From Shewanella sp. GD04112 (GTDB lineage Bacteria > Pseudomonadota > Gammaproteobacteria > Enterobacterales > Shewanellaceae): a stretch of DNA of 64,000 nt. Under the pieces are notes generated by a model that was given only the letters and a program-made list of their open reading frames with translations, was not told the DNA's origin and did no database searches. Shown here in pieces: positions 19,253-29,200 of the stretch (its first letter is position 1; every line of letters starts with the position of its first letter). A program made the position numbers and the translations under genes. Location: assembly GCF_029835735.1 (NCBI RefSeq), contig NZ_JAOEAL010000001.1:1426001-1490000 (forward strand). Reading direction: 5' to 3'.

Positions 19253-19451
19253 ATATATAAAACGCATCTTTTAAAAAGATAAGGTATTTTAAGATCTTAG
19301 TCTTACATTTGTTAAATCTAATAAAATGAAGTTTAAAAATATCAATTTTAAAGACTAATTACCCCTTAATAAGTAGTTCACACAAGTGAAACAAAATTGA
19401 CTTGCCTTAATTTAGTCGCTGTACTTGCCTGTATTCTCGAGAGATAAAAAC
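19253..19451. other. AT-rich intergenic region between the purL terminator and the small-ORF unit
   Basis: Very AT-rich; no ORF, RNA gene or convincing operator seen. It separates two convergent terminators. Confidence 0.4.
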
Positions 19452-19484
19452 AAAAAGCCCCCAACTCATCGAGAAGGGGGCTCG
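19448..19484 (-). terminator. Minus-strand terminator of the small-ORF transcript
   Basis: 7-bp stem AGCCCCC (19456-19462) / GGGGGCT (19476-19482), with CTC/GAG extending into the loop. Read on the minus strand it is followed by TTTTTGTTTTT. There is no annotated minus-strand gene for it to serve except the 25-codon ORF at 19544-19621. Confidence 0.75.
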
Positions 19485-19543
19485 TTTTGCGCTAACAAAA
19501 CTTCAAATCAAATCAGTATTATTTCAGAGTAAGCGGTCAACGA

Positions 19544-19621
19544 TTACAGCTCACGAGCTGTATAAAGTTCAACAAAAACACGCTTATAGCTGTTAACCAG
19601 ACGTTCAAATAAGTTTGTCAT
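19544..19621 (-). CDS. Putative 25-aa small protein or leader peptide upstream of cydA
   Basis: ATG 19621 to TAA 19544 encodes 25 residues, beginning MTNLFERLVNSYKRVF and ending in TAREL. Support: a good Shine-Dalgarno GGAG 8 nt before the ATG; a sigma-70-like promoter on the same strand (-35 TTGAGA, 17-bp spacer, -10 TAATAT at 19722-19750); and an intrinsic terminator 60 nt after the stop. The predicted transcript is ~265 nt. The peptide looks like an amphipathic basic helix with no signal sequence. I do not recognise it. It may be a dual-function small RNA or a small protein. Confidence 0.5.
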   Translation of the reverse strand: MTNLFERLVNSYKRVFVELYTAREL

Positions 19622-19721
19622 ATCTCTTTCTCCACACCAAAGTTATACCTATGTGCGCGGAGTTTGGCTTGCCTGGGGCGCTTCACCAGTCACATCAAAC
19701 CGTCTCCTTAACACAGGAGAT

Positions 19722-19750
19722 ATATTAACCAGTTAAATCTATCTTCTCAA
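19722..19750 (-). promoter_or_regulatory. Sigma-70-like promoter for the small-ORF transcript
   Basis: On the minus strand, TTGAGA (19745-19750) and TAATAT (19722-19727) are separated by exactly 17 bp. The predicted start of transcription is near 19715, about 95 nt before the small ORF. The leader contains TCTCC/GGAGA, able to form a hairpin. Confidence 0.5.
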
Positions 19751-20425
19751 ACGAAAAAAAGTACATTTAGCAATTAGAAAAACTAATCAATATATATCAT
19801 GCTTTTATTGGTTTAAGTGTGTTTAATTTTGTATATTGTTGAATTTAAACAAATATATTGTATTATCCAAAATTGAATGGATAATGTTTTATTAGTGTGA
19901 ATATTGTTTTTAATTTGTTTTTATCAGTTTTTGGTGTTTGTAGTGCAGTTTTGTGCTCAAACGGTCAAAAATGGGCTTTTTAATTCAATATGAATCGCTC
20001 TCTACCCCATAATTATGGCTCTGTCAACTGTGGGTAAAAGTGAAGTGTGTGCCCCGTAGCAAAACCCATCTAAAGCCCTGAGTTTGATTGATTTGAATCA
20101 AAGGCGGGTGGTATAAAATACTCACAAATGAAAGCGATTAAATATCTTAACTATCTGATATTTATATCGATGGGATCATTTGTAGGATTGGGTGGTGAGG
20201 TGAAAGTCTCAAAGCCGAGCGATAGTGTGACTAGGGTCTCAGTATGCGAGGGAAAAGGGGATTTTTAAGCCTTGCTGCTTCGATGTAATGAAAAAGATGA
20301 AATTTAACGGTTTATACTGAATTCAGCTATAAACACAAAATGAAAACTCACTATCCTACAAAGGCACTTGCTACGAATGGCTCAAGTAGTCGTAGCAATT
20401 GGACGCACCACGTAAGGAGTCACCG
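19751..20425. other. Long upstream region of cydA
   Basis: About 670 bp with no gene on either strand. It begins AT-rich (19751-19990). It carries a perfect FNR-type box at 20088-20101 and a TATAAA-like -10 at 20112-20117. The ~300-nt leader of cydA includes a GNRA-capped hairpin (GAGGT-GAAA-GTCTC, 20197-20210). The length suggests regulation at both the DNA and RNA level. Confidence 0.5.
20088..20101. promoter_or_regulatory. Perfect FNR/EtrA-type binding site upstream of cydA
   Basis: TTGATTTGAATCAA matches the FNR consensus TTGAT-N4-ATCAA at every fixed position. A possible -10 (TATAAA, 20112-20117) follows, placing the box centre near -30 of the inferred start, a position that could repress. 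If a different promoter is used, activation is possible. cydAB control by oxygen regulators is well established in related bacteria. Confidence 0.65.
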
Positions 20426-21982
20426 ATGATTGTTGAAGAGGTTGTTGAGCTATCACGGTTGCAGTTTGCGCTGACAGCCATGTATCACTTCCTGTTTGTT
20501 CCCTTAACCTTGGGGTTGGCATTTTTGCTGGCTATCATGGAATCACTCTATGTGATGACTGATAAACAAATTTATAAAGATATGACTAAGTTCTGGGGTA
20601 AGTTGTTTGGTATCAACTTTGCCTTGGGTGTTTCAACGGGTTTAGCGATGGAATTCCAGTTTGGTACTAACTGGTCTTATTATTCGCACTATGTGGGTGA
20701 CATCTTTGGTGCACCACTGGCCATTGAAGGATTAATGGCGTTCTTCTTAGAATCGACCTTCGTGGGTATGTTCTTCTTCGGTTGGGATCGTTTCTCTAAG
20801 CGTCAACACTTAGCGACAACCTGGTTGGTGGCCTTTGGTTCCAACTTCTCCGCATTGTGGATTCTGGTGGCAAACGGTTGGATGCAAAACCCTGTGGGTA
20901 GCGTGTTCAATTACGAAACCATGCGTATGGAAATGACCAGCTTCGCTGATGTTATCTTCAACCCTGTTGCACAGGTGAAGTTTGTTCACACTGTGGCTTC
21001 TGGCTATGTGACTGGCGCAATGTTCGTATTAGCGATCAGCTCTTACTACATTCTGAAGAAACGTGACTTACCTTTTGCACGTCGTTCATTTGCGATTGCA
21101 GCCAGCTTCGGTATGGCGTCTATCCTGTCTGTTATCGTTCTGGGTGACGAATCAGGCTATAAAGTGGGTGAAGCGCAGCGCGTTAAGTTAGCGGCAATTG
21201 AAGCTGAGTGGCACACAGAGCCAGCTCCTGCAGCCTTTACTGCAGTTGGTTTCCCAAATCAAGAAACCATGCACACCGATTTCGCGGTTAAGATCCCTTA
21301 CGCTATGGGTATCGTGGCAACACGTTCTTTAGATGAAGAAGTGACAGGTCTACGTGACTTAGTGGCTGAACACGAAGTACGTATCCGCAACGGTATGAAA
21401 GCTTACGAGATGCTGGTGAAACTGCGCGCTGGTGATAAGTCTCCAGAGTTACGTGACGCGTTCGAAGCGGCGAAAGTTGACTTAGGTTACGGCTTACTGC
21501 TGAAGCGTTACACCGACAATGTTGTAGATGCGACAGAAGAGCAAATCAAAGCGGCAGCGAAGGATTCTATCCCGAATGTGGCACCGATTTTCTGGAGCTT
21601 CCGTGTGATGGTTGGCTTAGGCTTTGTGATGTTGTTTGTGTTCGCGGCGGCCTTCTGGCAAAGCACACGTCATCAGATCGAAGAGAAGAAATGGGTACTT
21701 AAAGCAGCACTCTTTAGCTTGCCATTACCTTGGATTGCGATCGAGTGTGGTTGGTTTGTGGCTGAATATGGCCGTCAACCTTGGACCATCTCTGAGGTGC
21801 TGCCGACCTTTATGTCTGCTTCGAGTTTAACGACTGGGGATCTGTGGTTCAGTATTATTTCGATTTCACTGTTCTACACTGTGCTGCTGGTGATCGAGAT
21901 ATTCTTGATGCTTAAGTTTGCCCGTCTTGGCCCTAGCAGTTTAAAGACTGGTCGTTATCACTTCGAGAAACTAGAAGCCTAA
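20426..21982 (+). CDS. cydA: Cytochrome bd ubiquinol oxidase subunit I
   Basis: Quinol-oxidising, haem-binding subunit of the high-affinity terminal oxidase in the inner membrane. The N terminus carries haem b595 ligand His21 in MYHFLFVPLTLG. Multiple transmembrane helices include FFLESTFVGMFFFGWDR. The periplasmic Q-loop region is long (~240-375), and the conserved GRQPWTI stretch lies near the C terminus. 518 aa. Start at ATG 20426 with AAGGAG nine bases upstream; an in-frame ATG-like extension from 20399 lacks support. cydB follows after 15 bp. Confidence 0.95.
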   Translation: MIVEEVVELSRLQFALTAMYHFLFVPLTLGLAFLLAIMESLYVMTDKQIYKDMTKFWGKLFGINFALGVSTGLAMEFQFGTNWSYYSHYVGDIFGAPLAIEGLMAFFLESTFVGMFFFGWDRFSKRQHLATTWLVAFGSNFSALWILVANGWMQNPVGSVFNYETMRMEMTSFADVIFNPVAQVKFVHTVASGYVTGAMFVLAISSYYILKKRDLPFARRSFAIAASFGMASILSVIVLGDESGYKVGEAQRVKLAAIEAEWHTEPAPAAFTAVGFPNQETMHTDFAVKIPYAMGIVATRSLDEEVTGLRDLVAEHEVRIRNGMKAYEMLVKLRAGDKSPELRDAFEAAKVDLGYGLLLKRYTDNVVDATEEQIKAAAKDSIPNVAPIFWSFRVMVGLGFVMLFVFAAAFWQSTRHQIEEKKWVLKAALFSLPLPWIAIECGWFVAEYGRQPWTISEVLPTFMSASSLTTGDLWFSIISISLFYTVLLVIEIFLMLKFARLGPSSLKTGRYHFEKLEA

Positions 21983-21997
21983 GCAGAGGATTTCATT

Positions 21998-23137
21998 ATG
22001 TTTGATTATGAAATATTGAGAGTTATCTGGTGGGCTCTGATCGGCGTACTGTTCATCGGATTTGCGGTCACTGACGGTTTTGACATGGGCGTGGGTGCAC
22101 TTTTACCGATTATCGGTAAAGACGATACTGAGCGCCGTATTATGGTCAACACCATTGCTCCCCATTGGGACGGTAACCAAGTATGGTTAATCACCGCAGG
22201 TGGTGCCTTGTTTGCGGCATGGCCTATGGTGTATGCAGTGTCTTTCTCTGGCTTCTATGTGGCCATGATGTTAGTGCTGTTTGCCTTGTACACTCGTCCT
22301 GTAGGATTTGACTATCGCTCTAAGATTGAAAATCCAAAATGGCGTAAGTCGTGGGACTGGGCGTTGTTCTGTGGTGGCTTTATTCCACCGCTGATCATCG
22401 GTGTGGCCTTCGGTAACTTACTCCAAGGTGTGCCATTCAATTTCGATGAGTTCCTGCGTGCGACTTATCACGGTGGTTTATTTGGTCTGTTGAACCCATT
22501 CGGTTTACTGGCGGGCTTAGTGAGCGTGAGCATGTTTATGATGCAAGGCGCTGCTTGGTTACAAATGAAGACCGACGGTGAGCTGCGTGTACGTGCCGCG
22601 AATGCGACTCAGCTATGTGCACTGTTAGTGGCAGTATTATTTGCCGCTGCGGGTGTGTGGTTAGCTAATGGTATTGATGGTTATGTTATCACTTCAACCC
22701 TTGACCACCATGCACTGTCAAACCCAACGCTGAAAACCGTTGCAGTTGAGTCTGGCGCTTGGTTAGCCAATTATGATAAGTATCCTATTACTATGCTGTT
22801 CCCAGTATTAGGTGTGGCATTACCACTGCTGGTTATCCTAGTGAGCCGCTTAAATCGTTCAGGTTTTGCGTTCTTATTTAGCTCGCTGACTGTGGCTATG
22901 GTGATCTTAACTTGTGGTGCAGCAATGTTCCCATTCGTTATGCCATCTTCATTAGATCCTAACGTGAGCTTAACCATGTGGGATGCGACTGCGAGTGAAA
23001 TGACATTAACTGTAATGACTTGGGCGGCGATTATCTTCGTTCCAATCGTGTTAAGTTACACTGTATGGACTTACTTCAAGATGTTTGGCCGCTTAAACCG
23101 CAAACATATTGAAGATAACAAAGCCTCACTCTATTAG
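21998..23137 (+). CDS. cydB: Cytochrome bd ubiquinol oxidase subunit II
   Basis: Second membrane subunit of cytochrome bd oxidase, structurally paired with CydA. Typical opening (EILRVIWWALIGVLFIGFAVTDGFDMGVG) with the conserved DGFD, then NTIAPHWDGNQVWLI; about eight to nine transmembrane helices. 379 aa, normal length. It has its own ribosome site and is followed after 18 bp by cydX, giving the standard cydABX operon. Confidence 0.95.
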   Translation: MFDYEILRVIWWALIGVLFIGFAVTDGFDMGVGALLPIIGKDDTERRIMVNTIAPHWDGNQVWLITAGGALFAAWPMVYAVSFSGFYVAMMLVLFALYTRPVGFDYRSKIENPKWRKSWDWALFCGGFIPPLIIGVAFGNLLQGVPFNFDEFLRATYHGGLFGLLNPFGLLAGLVSVSMFMMQGAAWLQMKTDGELRVRAANATQLCALLVAVLFAAAGVWLANGIDGYVITSTLDHHALSNPTLKTVAVESGAWLANYDKYPITMLFPVLGVALPLLVILVSRLNRSGFAFLFSSLTVAMVILTCGAAMFPFVMPSSLDPNVSLTMWDATASEMTLTVMTWAAIIFVPIVLSYTVWTYFKMFGRLNRKHIEDNKASLY

Positions 23138-23155
23138 AATTAAGGAGCATCTACT

Positions 23156-23272
23156 ATGTGGTATTTCACGTGGATATTAGGGGTTTTGTTAGCCTGTTCT
23201 TTTGGTGTGATCAACGCCCTGTGGCTTGAAAACACGGAGAACATGGACCGCTCAAGCGATGACGCTGAGTAA
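23156..23272 (+). CDS. cydX: Cytochrome bd oxidase small subunit CydX
   Basis: 38-residue single-helix protein starting MWYFTWILGVLLACSFGVIN and ending in a charged tail (LENTENMDRSSDDAE). CydX (YbgT family) stabilises the haem environment of bd oxidase in E. coli. The WYFTWILG start, one transmembrane helix, AAGGAG 10 nt upstream and position directly after cydB are diagnostic. A terminator follows. Confidence 0.92.
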   Translation: MWYFTWILGVLLACSFGVINALWLENTENMDRSSDDAE

Positions 23273-23300
23273 TAGCTAACCTCCTATAGCTGAACCCTTT

Positions 23301-23326
23301 AAAACCCCGCAACTGCGGGGTTTTTT
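23301..23326 (+). terminator. Terminator of the cydABX operon
   Basis: 10-bp stem AAAACCCCGC/GCGGGGTTTT with a 4-nt loop, and T-tract to 23326. Confidence 0.85.
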
Positions 23327-23392
23327 ATTACCACGTTATTAAGCTTAAGGGATTCGCTAAGGTGGCTTGGTTTGCTGAGATATGTTGTGCCA

Positions 23393-23420
23393 CAACAAGC
23401 AACAAGCAACAAGCAACAAG
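23393..23420. repeat. Heptamer tandem repeat (CAACAAG)x4
   Basis: Four perfect adjacent copies of CAACAAG in the non-coding region between cydX and the chemoreceptor gene. No ORF spans it. Confidence 0.9.
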
Positions 23421-23544
23421 AAAGAAGTTAGCTACAGGTTTCCATAAGAAACACGGCTCAATTTGATTTAGCCGCACAGTCTCGATAAACCCCACAGCTT
23501 ATTAAAGCGTTAGTTCAAGCTTATCTGAAAGCTTATGCTCAATT

Positions 23545-23596
23545 GCCAAAGCCAAAGCCAAAGCCAAAGCCAAAGCCAAAGCCAAAGCCAAAGCCA
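23545..23596. repeat. Hexamer tandem repeat (GCCAAA)x8
   Basis: Eight perfect head-to-tail copies of GCCAAA (23545-23592) plus a partial ninth (GCCA). It lies in the same gene-free 23327-23727 stretch as the heptamer repeat. Such arrays commonly vary in copy number by slippage. No neighbouring promoter or coding frame obviously depends on it. Confidence 0.92.
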
Positions 23597-23720
23597 GCAG
23601 GTTGCTCGAACATGAAGCAGCACTAATGTGATAGGCGTTTCGCGTGGTTTACCTTGCAGTTTTGCTGCATGAATTTAGCAATGTCGACTTAACTGAATAG
23701 ATGTAACTTAAGTTGAAAGT

Positions 23721-23749
23721 CAAAAAAATACCGCCCAAGTGGGCGGTAT
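23721..23749 (-). terminator. Terminator of the chemoreceptor gene
   Basis: 9-bp stem ATACCGCCC/GGGCGGTAT (23728-23736 with 23741-23749). On the minus strand it is followed by TTTTTTT. Confidence 0.85.
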
Positions 23750-23771
23750 CTGAACAAAGCAATGGTTTGAC

Positions 23772-25775
23772 TTAGGCTTTAAATTGGCTGATTTGCTGTT
23801 TAAGCGCGACGGCGAGGGAGGATAGGTCATTCGCCGAGTTCACTGTTTCGGCCGCTCTGTGCTCACCTTCATTAGCCAGTTCGCTTATCTGGTGCAGATT
23901 ATGGGTGATCTCTTGGGCAACGCTGCTTTGCTGCTCAGTCGCCGAAGCAATATTGCGTGAGCTAATCGCCAGTTCGCCAATTCTGCGGGTGATTTCCTCC
24001 AGCTGCTTACCGGTTTCTTCCCCTTGATTCGCCGAGGCGATACCCAGCTGGTGGCTCTGCGCCATTTGGCTGGTGGTCGTTTTCACTTGAGATTGTAGCT
24101 TATCAATGGTTTGCGAAATTTCCAAAATGGAGGATTGTGTCCGCTGGGCTAAGGTTCGCACCTCATCGGCGACCACGGCAAAGCCTCGGCCCTGTTCTCC
24201 TGCGCGGGCCGCTTCAATGGCCGCGTTGAGTGCGAGCAGGTTGGTTTGTTCGGCAATGCTGTTAATCACCTCGGTGACTTTACTGATGGCTTCACTCTCT
24301 TGGCTGACTTTTTCGACGGCCTGATGGCTACTACTGAGTTGTTGGCTCAGTTTCAACAGATCTTGTACCACTTGGGTTTGTTGCTGTTGGCCTTCTTTGG
24401 CGGCGAGATCCACTTGTTGGCTCTGGTTCGCACCATCTTGAGCATGGTTGGCGACATCGCGGATGGAGGTGGACATTTCTTCAATCGCGGTGGCGATTTG
24501 ATCCGTTTGTTGCATCAATGCCTGGGCTTCTTCACCGTTTTGCTTAGCAATCCGCTGTGCTTTAGAGGCTTGTTGTTCAATGCTTTGCACTGAGGCTTGC
24601 AGTGCACTGATTAATTGTCGCAATTCCGATGACATGGTCGACACGCTGGTGGTGATCTTGTCGACCTCGTTTTGACTATCGTAGGCCGATGGTGGAAGCG
24701 GATGACTAAAGTCCCCCGTGCCGAGGATTTCCATATGGCGCTGCAGCGCATGCAAAGGCTTGAGTGAGCGGATTAGCACAAAGGATAGCAGTACGGTAAT
24801 AAGCACAATACCTGTGACCGCCACTATGGCGTTGATGGTGAGTAGCAGTAGGCTCTCTTCATTTAATTCGTTTGCATTCACTTGACCAATCAACATCCAA
24901 TTCCACCCATTCACCGTTTGGGTGTAGGCAAACATAGGTTGGTTTTTACTGTTAGTGTAGCGAAACTCCGATTGATCCTGTGTGGCTTGGCTAAGGGTTA
25001 ATCCATCGAGCATGGACTCAGTTACTGGCTCGCCCGCATTAAATTTAGGATTGGCGACCAACACATTGTCGGCTTTGCGCATCAGCAGGAAGCTACCGGT
25101 TTCTTCTAGGGTGATTTTATTTACCGCGGCTTGTAACTGTGTGAGGGATTGAGTGATTTCAAAGCCGATATATAAGATCCCAATCACTTGCCCTTGGGCA
25201 TCCTTAATTGGGCGATATACTGTCATGTAGTCTTTACCGAAGAGTTTGGCGTAGCCTTCGTAAACTTCACCTTTGATAAGCGTTGGATAACCGGGATGGG
25301 TTTTACCGAGGAAGGTACCGAGGGCACGGCTACCATCGGCCTTTTTTAACGAGGTCGCAATCCGGACAAAGTCATCCCCATCGCGCACAAACACAGTGGC
25401 GGTTCCGCCTGTGAGGTTGGCAAAGCGGTCAACTTTACTCTTTGATGAGTTAATTTGTTCTTTTTCATGTAGTAAGGCTGGCGTGCTGACGCCGAGCACA
25501 TTCACGGTTTTATCTGGGCGACTAAATTGGCCGGGGTACATTTCCTTAAAAACATCGGCATTGCGTCTTGCTAGTTGCAGCAAGCTATCGTATTGCAGTT
25601 CAAGCATGTCGGAGACGGCGTGCATCTCGGCTTTCATGGCACTGATGCCTTTATCTTCGAGCACGTTTGACGCGGATTTGTAGGAGAGCGTACTCAGTAT
25701 GCAGAAAATGATCAGGGTAAGGATAAAAGCGAGGGCACCAATCTGTTTTGCAATAGGCCAATTTTTATAGTTCAT
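23772..25775 (-). CDS. Methyl-accepting chemotaxis protein with periplasmic Cache domain
   Basis: Transmembrane chemoreceptor that signals to CheA/CheW. N-terminal transmembrane helix (~11-31). Large periplasmic Cache3/Cache2-type sensor (~35-310; GGTATVFVRDGDDFVRI, GILYIGFEITQSL). Second transmembrane helix (~310-335), HAMP domain (~336-390), then a long coiled-coil signalling domain with the conserved hairpin (EQTNLLALNAAIEAARAGE, FAVVADEVRTLAQRT). 667 aa. The ligand cannot be read from the sequence. Monocistronic, with a terminator at its 3' end and a 259-bp upstream region. Confidence 0.92.
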   Translation of the reverse strand: MNYKNWPIAKQIGALAFILTLIIFCILSTLSYKSASNVLEDKGISAMKAEMHAVSDMLELQYDSLLQLARRNADVFKEMYPGQFSRPDKTVNVLGVSTPALLHEKEQINSSKSKVDRFANLTGGTATVFVRDGDDFVRIATSLKKADGSRALGTFLGKTHPGYPTLIKGEVYEGYAKLFGKDYMTVYRPIKDAQGQVIGILYIGFEITQSLTQLQAAVNKITLEETGSFLLMRKADNVLVANPKFNAGEPVTESMLDGLTLSQATQDQSEFRYTNSKNQPMFAYTQTVNGWNWMLIGQVNANELNEESLLLLTINAIVAVTGIVLITVLLSFVLIRSLKPLHALQRHMEILGTGDFSHPLPPSAYDSQNEVDKITTSVSTMSSELRQLISALQASVQSIEQQASKAQRIAKQNGEEAQALMQQTDQIATAIEEMSTSIRDVANHAQDGANQSQQVDLAAKEGQQQQTQVVQDLLKLSQQLSSSHQAVEKVSQESEAISKVTEVINSIAEQTNLLALNAAIEAARAGEQGRGFAVVADEVRTLAQRTQSSILEISQTIDKLQSQVKTTTSQMAQSHQLGIASANQGEETGKQLEEITRRIGELAISSRNIASATEQQSSVAQEITHNLHQISELANEGEHRAAETVNSANDLSSLAVALKQQISQFKA

Positions 25776-26034
25776 TGTACGATCCTATAGGGTAAAGGTT
25801 AACGCTAATGTAACCGAACTTTTACGTCATGGTCTTGATATGGGTCTAAGATTTTCTATTATTTATAAATAGTTCGCTCACAGATACCAGTGTAGACCAG
25901 TCTTTACTTTAGTCGATAGAAATATACATGTGAGTGGTAGGAAGAGTGGCGTAAGGCGAGCGTTGAGGGACTAAACGGAAGTATCCCTATGATTTACTGC
26001 GATTGAGTCGATACCAGAAACAAGGAGTGACACT

Positions 26035-26280
26035 ATGCTAGGCGAAAATCATGCATTGGTTTATGAGTTCCCAGATTTTGTCGAACATATTCAAAAGCTT
26101 AAAGCGATCAATGCCGTTTTTGCCACTATGGCAGAGCGCTACCATGAACTAGACCATAAAATCCGCGCCCTTGAATTAACTAAAGTGCCCACCGATGATG
26201 AGCACTTTGTTGCCTTAAAATTAGAACGACTCCATCTTAAAGATAAGTTATATCAATACCTTGTTCATGATGCGATTTGA
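26035..26280 (+). CDS. DUF465 (YdcH-type) protein
   Basis: 81-residue protein with the family layout: a central KAINAVFATMAERYHELDHKIRALE helix, then LKLERLHLKDKLYQYL, predicted as a helical hairpin. Function is not established for the family. AAGGAG lies 9 nt before the ATG. Its 3' end overlaps the convergent RND pump gene by 16 bp, which leaves no room for a terminator between them. Confidence 0.85.
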   Translation: MLGENHALVYEFPDFVEHIQKLKAINAVFATMAERYHELDHKIRALELTKVPTDDEHFVALKLERLHLKDKLYQYLVHDAI

Positions 26281-29200
26281 GACGATAACGCTGGTGTTGG
26301 AGCAGTACGGCGCGTTTTCATCAGTAACAGATACATGGTTGGCACCCAGACGAGCGACAGCAACGTCGTGAGTAACGTCCCGCCGGCAATTGCGATGGCA
26401 AAGGGAGGCCAGAAGCCACCACCTGCAATAATCAGCGGAATAAACCCGCCGACCGTGGTGATAGTGGTCGAACTGATATGACGACCGCAGCTGCTGACCG
26501 TGGTGATGATCACCTCTTTATCACCCGCTCGGGCATTGTCGGTATCTTCCAGTTCGGCCAAAATCACAATCGCCGCGTTGATCGCAAGCCCCATTAGGCC
26601 GAGTAGGGCGATGATGACTGGAAAGCCAAAGGGATAACCAAACACATACACCGCAAGTAACCCAAGCCCCGCCGACTGTAATGCGCTCAGTAAAATAATC
26701 GCTGTGAGCCTAAAGGAGTTAAAGGACAAGACGACCGTGGCCAGCAACAGGGTGACGACCAAAATCAGATTGGAGAGCAGATTGCCGACCGCCTCATTAC
26801 GTTTAGCGCTTTCACCGCCGATTTCAATTCGATAACCCGCTGGGAGCGAAATCGCCGCGACTTTATCTTTCACATCGTTTAATACTTGAGCGGGCAATAC
26901 ACCACTGACGATATAGGCTTCAATCGTGTTGACGCGTTGGCCATTACGCCTAGGGATCGCCCCGCGACTGACTTGCACCTCATTGTGGGACAGCGCAGAT
27001 AAGGGCACGGCTGTGCCTGAGGGGGTAACTAGCTGAATTTCTGAGAGGCGACTGGCTTGCTCGCGGCTGGTGTCGCCCAAACGGACTCGAATCGGCAAAG
27101 ACTCGGTCTGTTCGAGCACACTGCCGCCGATAACGCCCGTCGTCGCCATTTGAACTTGTCTGGCGATATCCGTCAGGGTTAAGCCACTGATCAAACTCGC
27201 ATCTTCATTCACCTGCAACCACACCTTAGGAGCGCCGGCGCTCAATGTCGCGCGGGTATGTAGCACATCGGGCGTGGCGGCTAAGATATTGCGCACTTCA
27301 TCGCCGAGTGAGCGTAAGGTTTCAAGGTTAGGGCCAAATATCATTAACTCGACTGGCGCATTAAAGGGCGGGCCTTGCTCAAGTTTACGCACTAACACCT
27401 GTGCTTCGGGAAAGGCCTTATCTAAGGTTTGCTGCAGCTCAGGTATGAGGGCGTTAGCGCGCTCAAAGTCACTGGCTTTCACCATGGCCTGAGCATAATT
27501 GGTGGCTCCCTGTTGGCGCTGAGTTAGGTTGTAATAAAACGAAGGCGTATTGCCACCCACAACCCAATCGACTTGGGTGATGCCCTCGATTTGATGCAAT
27601 TGCTTATCCATCAACTGCACTTGGTTTAAGGTGTTTTCGAGGCTGACATGGGGCGCGAGATACAGCTCAATTTGGAACATATCCCGATCCGACGGCGGAA
27701 AAAACTGCTCAGTCATTTTGCCGGAAGCATAAAACCCTAGCAGGGGAATTATCCCAATAAACGTAGCACTCAATAGCGGGCGATTTAGCGCAAATCTTAG
27801 GCTTGCCTGAAAGTAACCACTTACTAAAGGCACATTGATGCCATGTTGGTACCAGACAGGATGCCTACCTTCGAGGCTAAAGCGTCCCGCAAGGCCTGCG
27901 ATCAAAGTATGGGAAATCACATAGGAACCCAGCAGGGCAAACATCACCGACATGGCGATGCCACCAACAAATTCCCCCGCAGCGCCCGGCATCAGCACGA
28001 TAGGGGCGAAGGCTAAAATGGTAGTAATGGTTGATCCGGCCAAGGGTAGCCAGAGGTGATGTAAGGTCTCACTTACCGCGCTTAAGCGACTCATCCCCTG
28101 TTGGCGACGCTGGGCGATGGCATCGACGATCACAATGGCATTGTCCACCATGATCCCAAGGGCGACGACTAGGCCTGTGACCGACATTTGATGAATGGGT
28201 AGGCCGATATATTTCATACAGGCCAAGGTGAAGAGGGCGGTCAGGGGGAGTGACAGCGCAACGATAATCGCGTTTCTTAAGCCTAAGGTCAGCAGTAAGA
28301 CCGCCAGAATAATCACAAACCCTTGTAATAGGTTGACGATCAATCCGCCGAGACGTTCGCTGGTGTAGCTGTTCTGCTCAAACAGCCATTGCACTTTGAT
28401 ATTGGCCGGCAGCTCCTGATTGAACTCATCGACCAGCTGTTTGACTTGTCCTTGCCAGATATCGACGCGGGTATTGTTGAGCATGCGCGCAGCAACAAAC
28501 ACGCCCTGCTCGCCATCGACTAGGGCGATGCTGTCAGCGGGGGTTTTAGGTTGGCGACTGATGTGGGCGATGTCTCCCAAACGAATAATTTGTCCCTGCG
28601 CATCCACTTTGAGTGGCACTTGGCGAATACGGCTTTGGGAATCGAGCTCACCCGAGACTTCGACGAGGGCGCGAAAGTGATTGTTATTAATCTCACCCGC
28701 GGCAATTTTACTGTCGGCGCTGCTTAAGATTTTCGCTATGGTTCCCGGCGTTAATTGCAATTGGCTCATCTTATAGCCATCGAGCTGGACCAGGATTTCC
28801 TCCTCGGGCGCGCCGTAGAGTTTAACGAAGTCGGTGCCGGATAAGAGCCTGAGCCTGCTCTGTAATTCCTTGGCGTAGCGGTTGAGCATATCCACCCGCG
28901 GTTGACTGCTATCGTTCCACACTAGGCTTAAAATAGCGGTGTAGGCGTAGCCGACTTGATCGTCTAAGGTTGGTGTCTGTATGCCATCGGGGAGGGTGTT
29001 TCTGGTATCGGCTAATAGATCCCGCGCCCTAGACCAGACAGGATCTGTGTCAGTAACGGTATCTTTAAGCTCCAACTGGATCACCGAAATACCGGGTCTT
29101 GAGGTGGATTGAATAAGCTTAATTTCCTCAAGGCGACGTAATTGATTTTCTAATACTTCGGTGACAAGCGCCTCGACCCGCTCGGCTGAGGCGCCGGGAT

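Larger units (their letters stand above)
23273..23771. other. Gene-free interval between cydX and the chemoreceptor gene
   Basis: Contains the cydABX terminator, the heptamer and hexamer repeats and the chemoreceptor terminator. Nothing else recognisable. Confidence 0.5.

Noticed and set aside
20197..20260. Possible riboswitch (GEMM-like) in the cydA leader
   Set aside because: A GNRA-capped hairpin followed by CAAAGCC recalls part of the cyclic-di-GMP-I motif, but the second half (GGTAGC region) is missing. A covariance-model search would be needed; unsupported by eye.
23535..23615. Short ORF containing a (Gln-Ser)n run
   Set aside because: It arises from the GCCAAA repeat read in one frame; 26 codons, no ribosome site and no conserved context.
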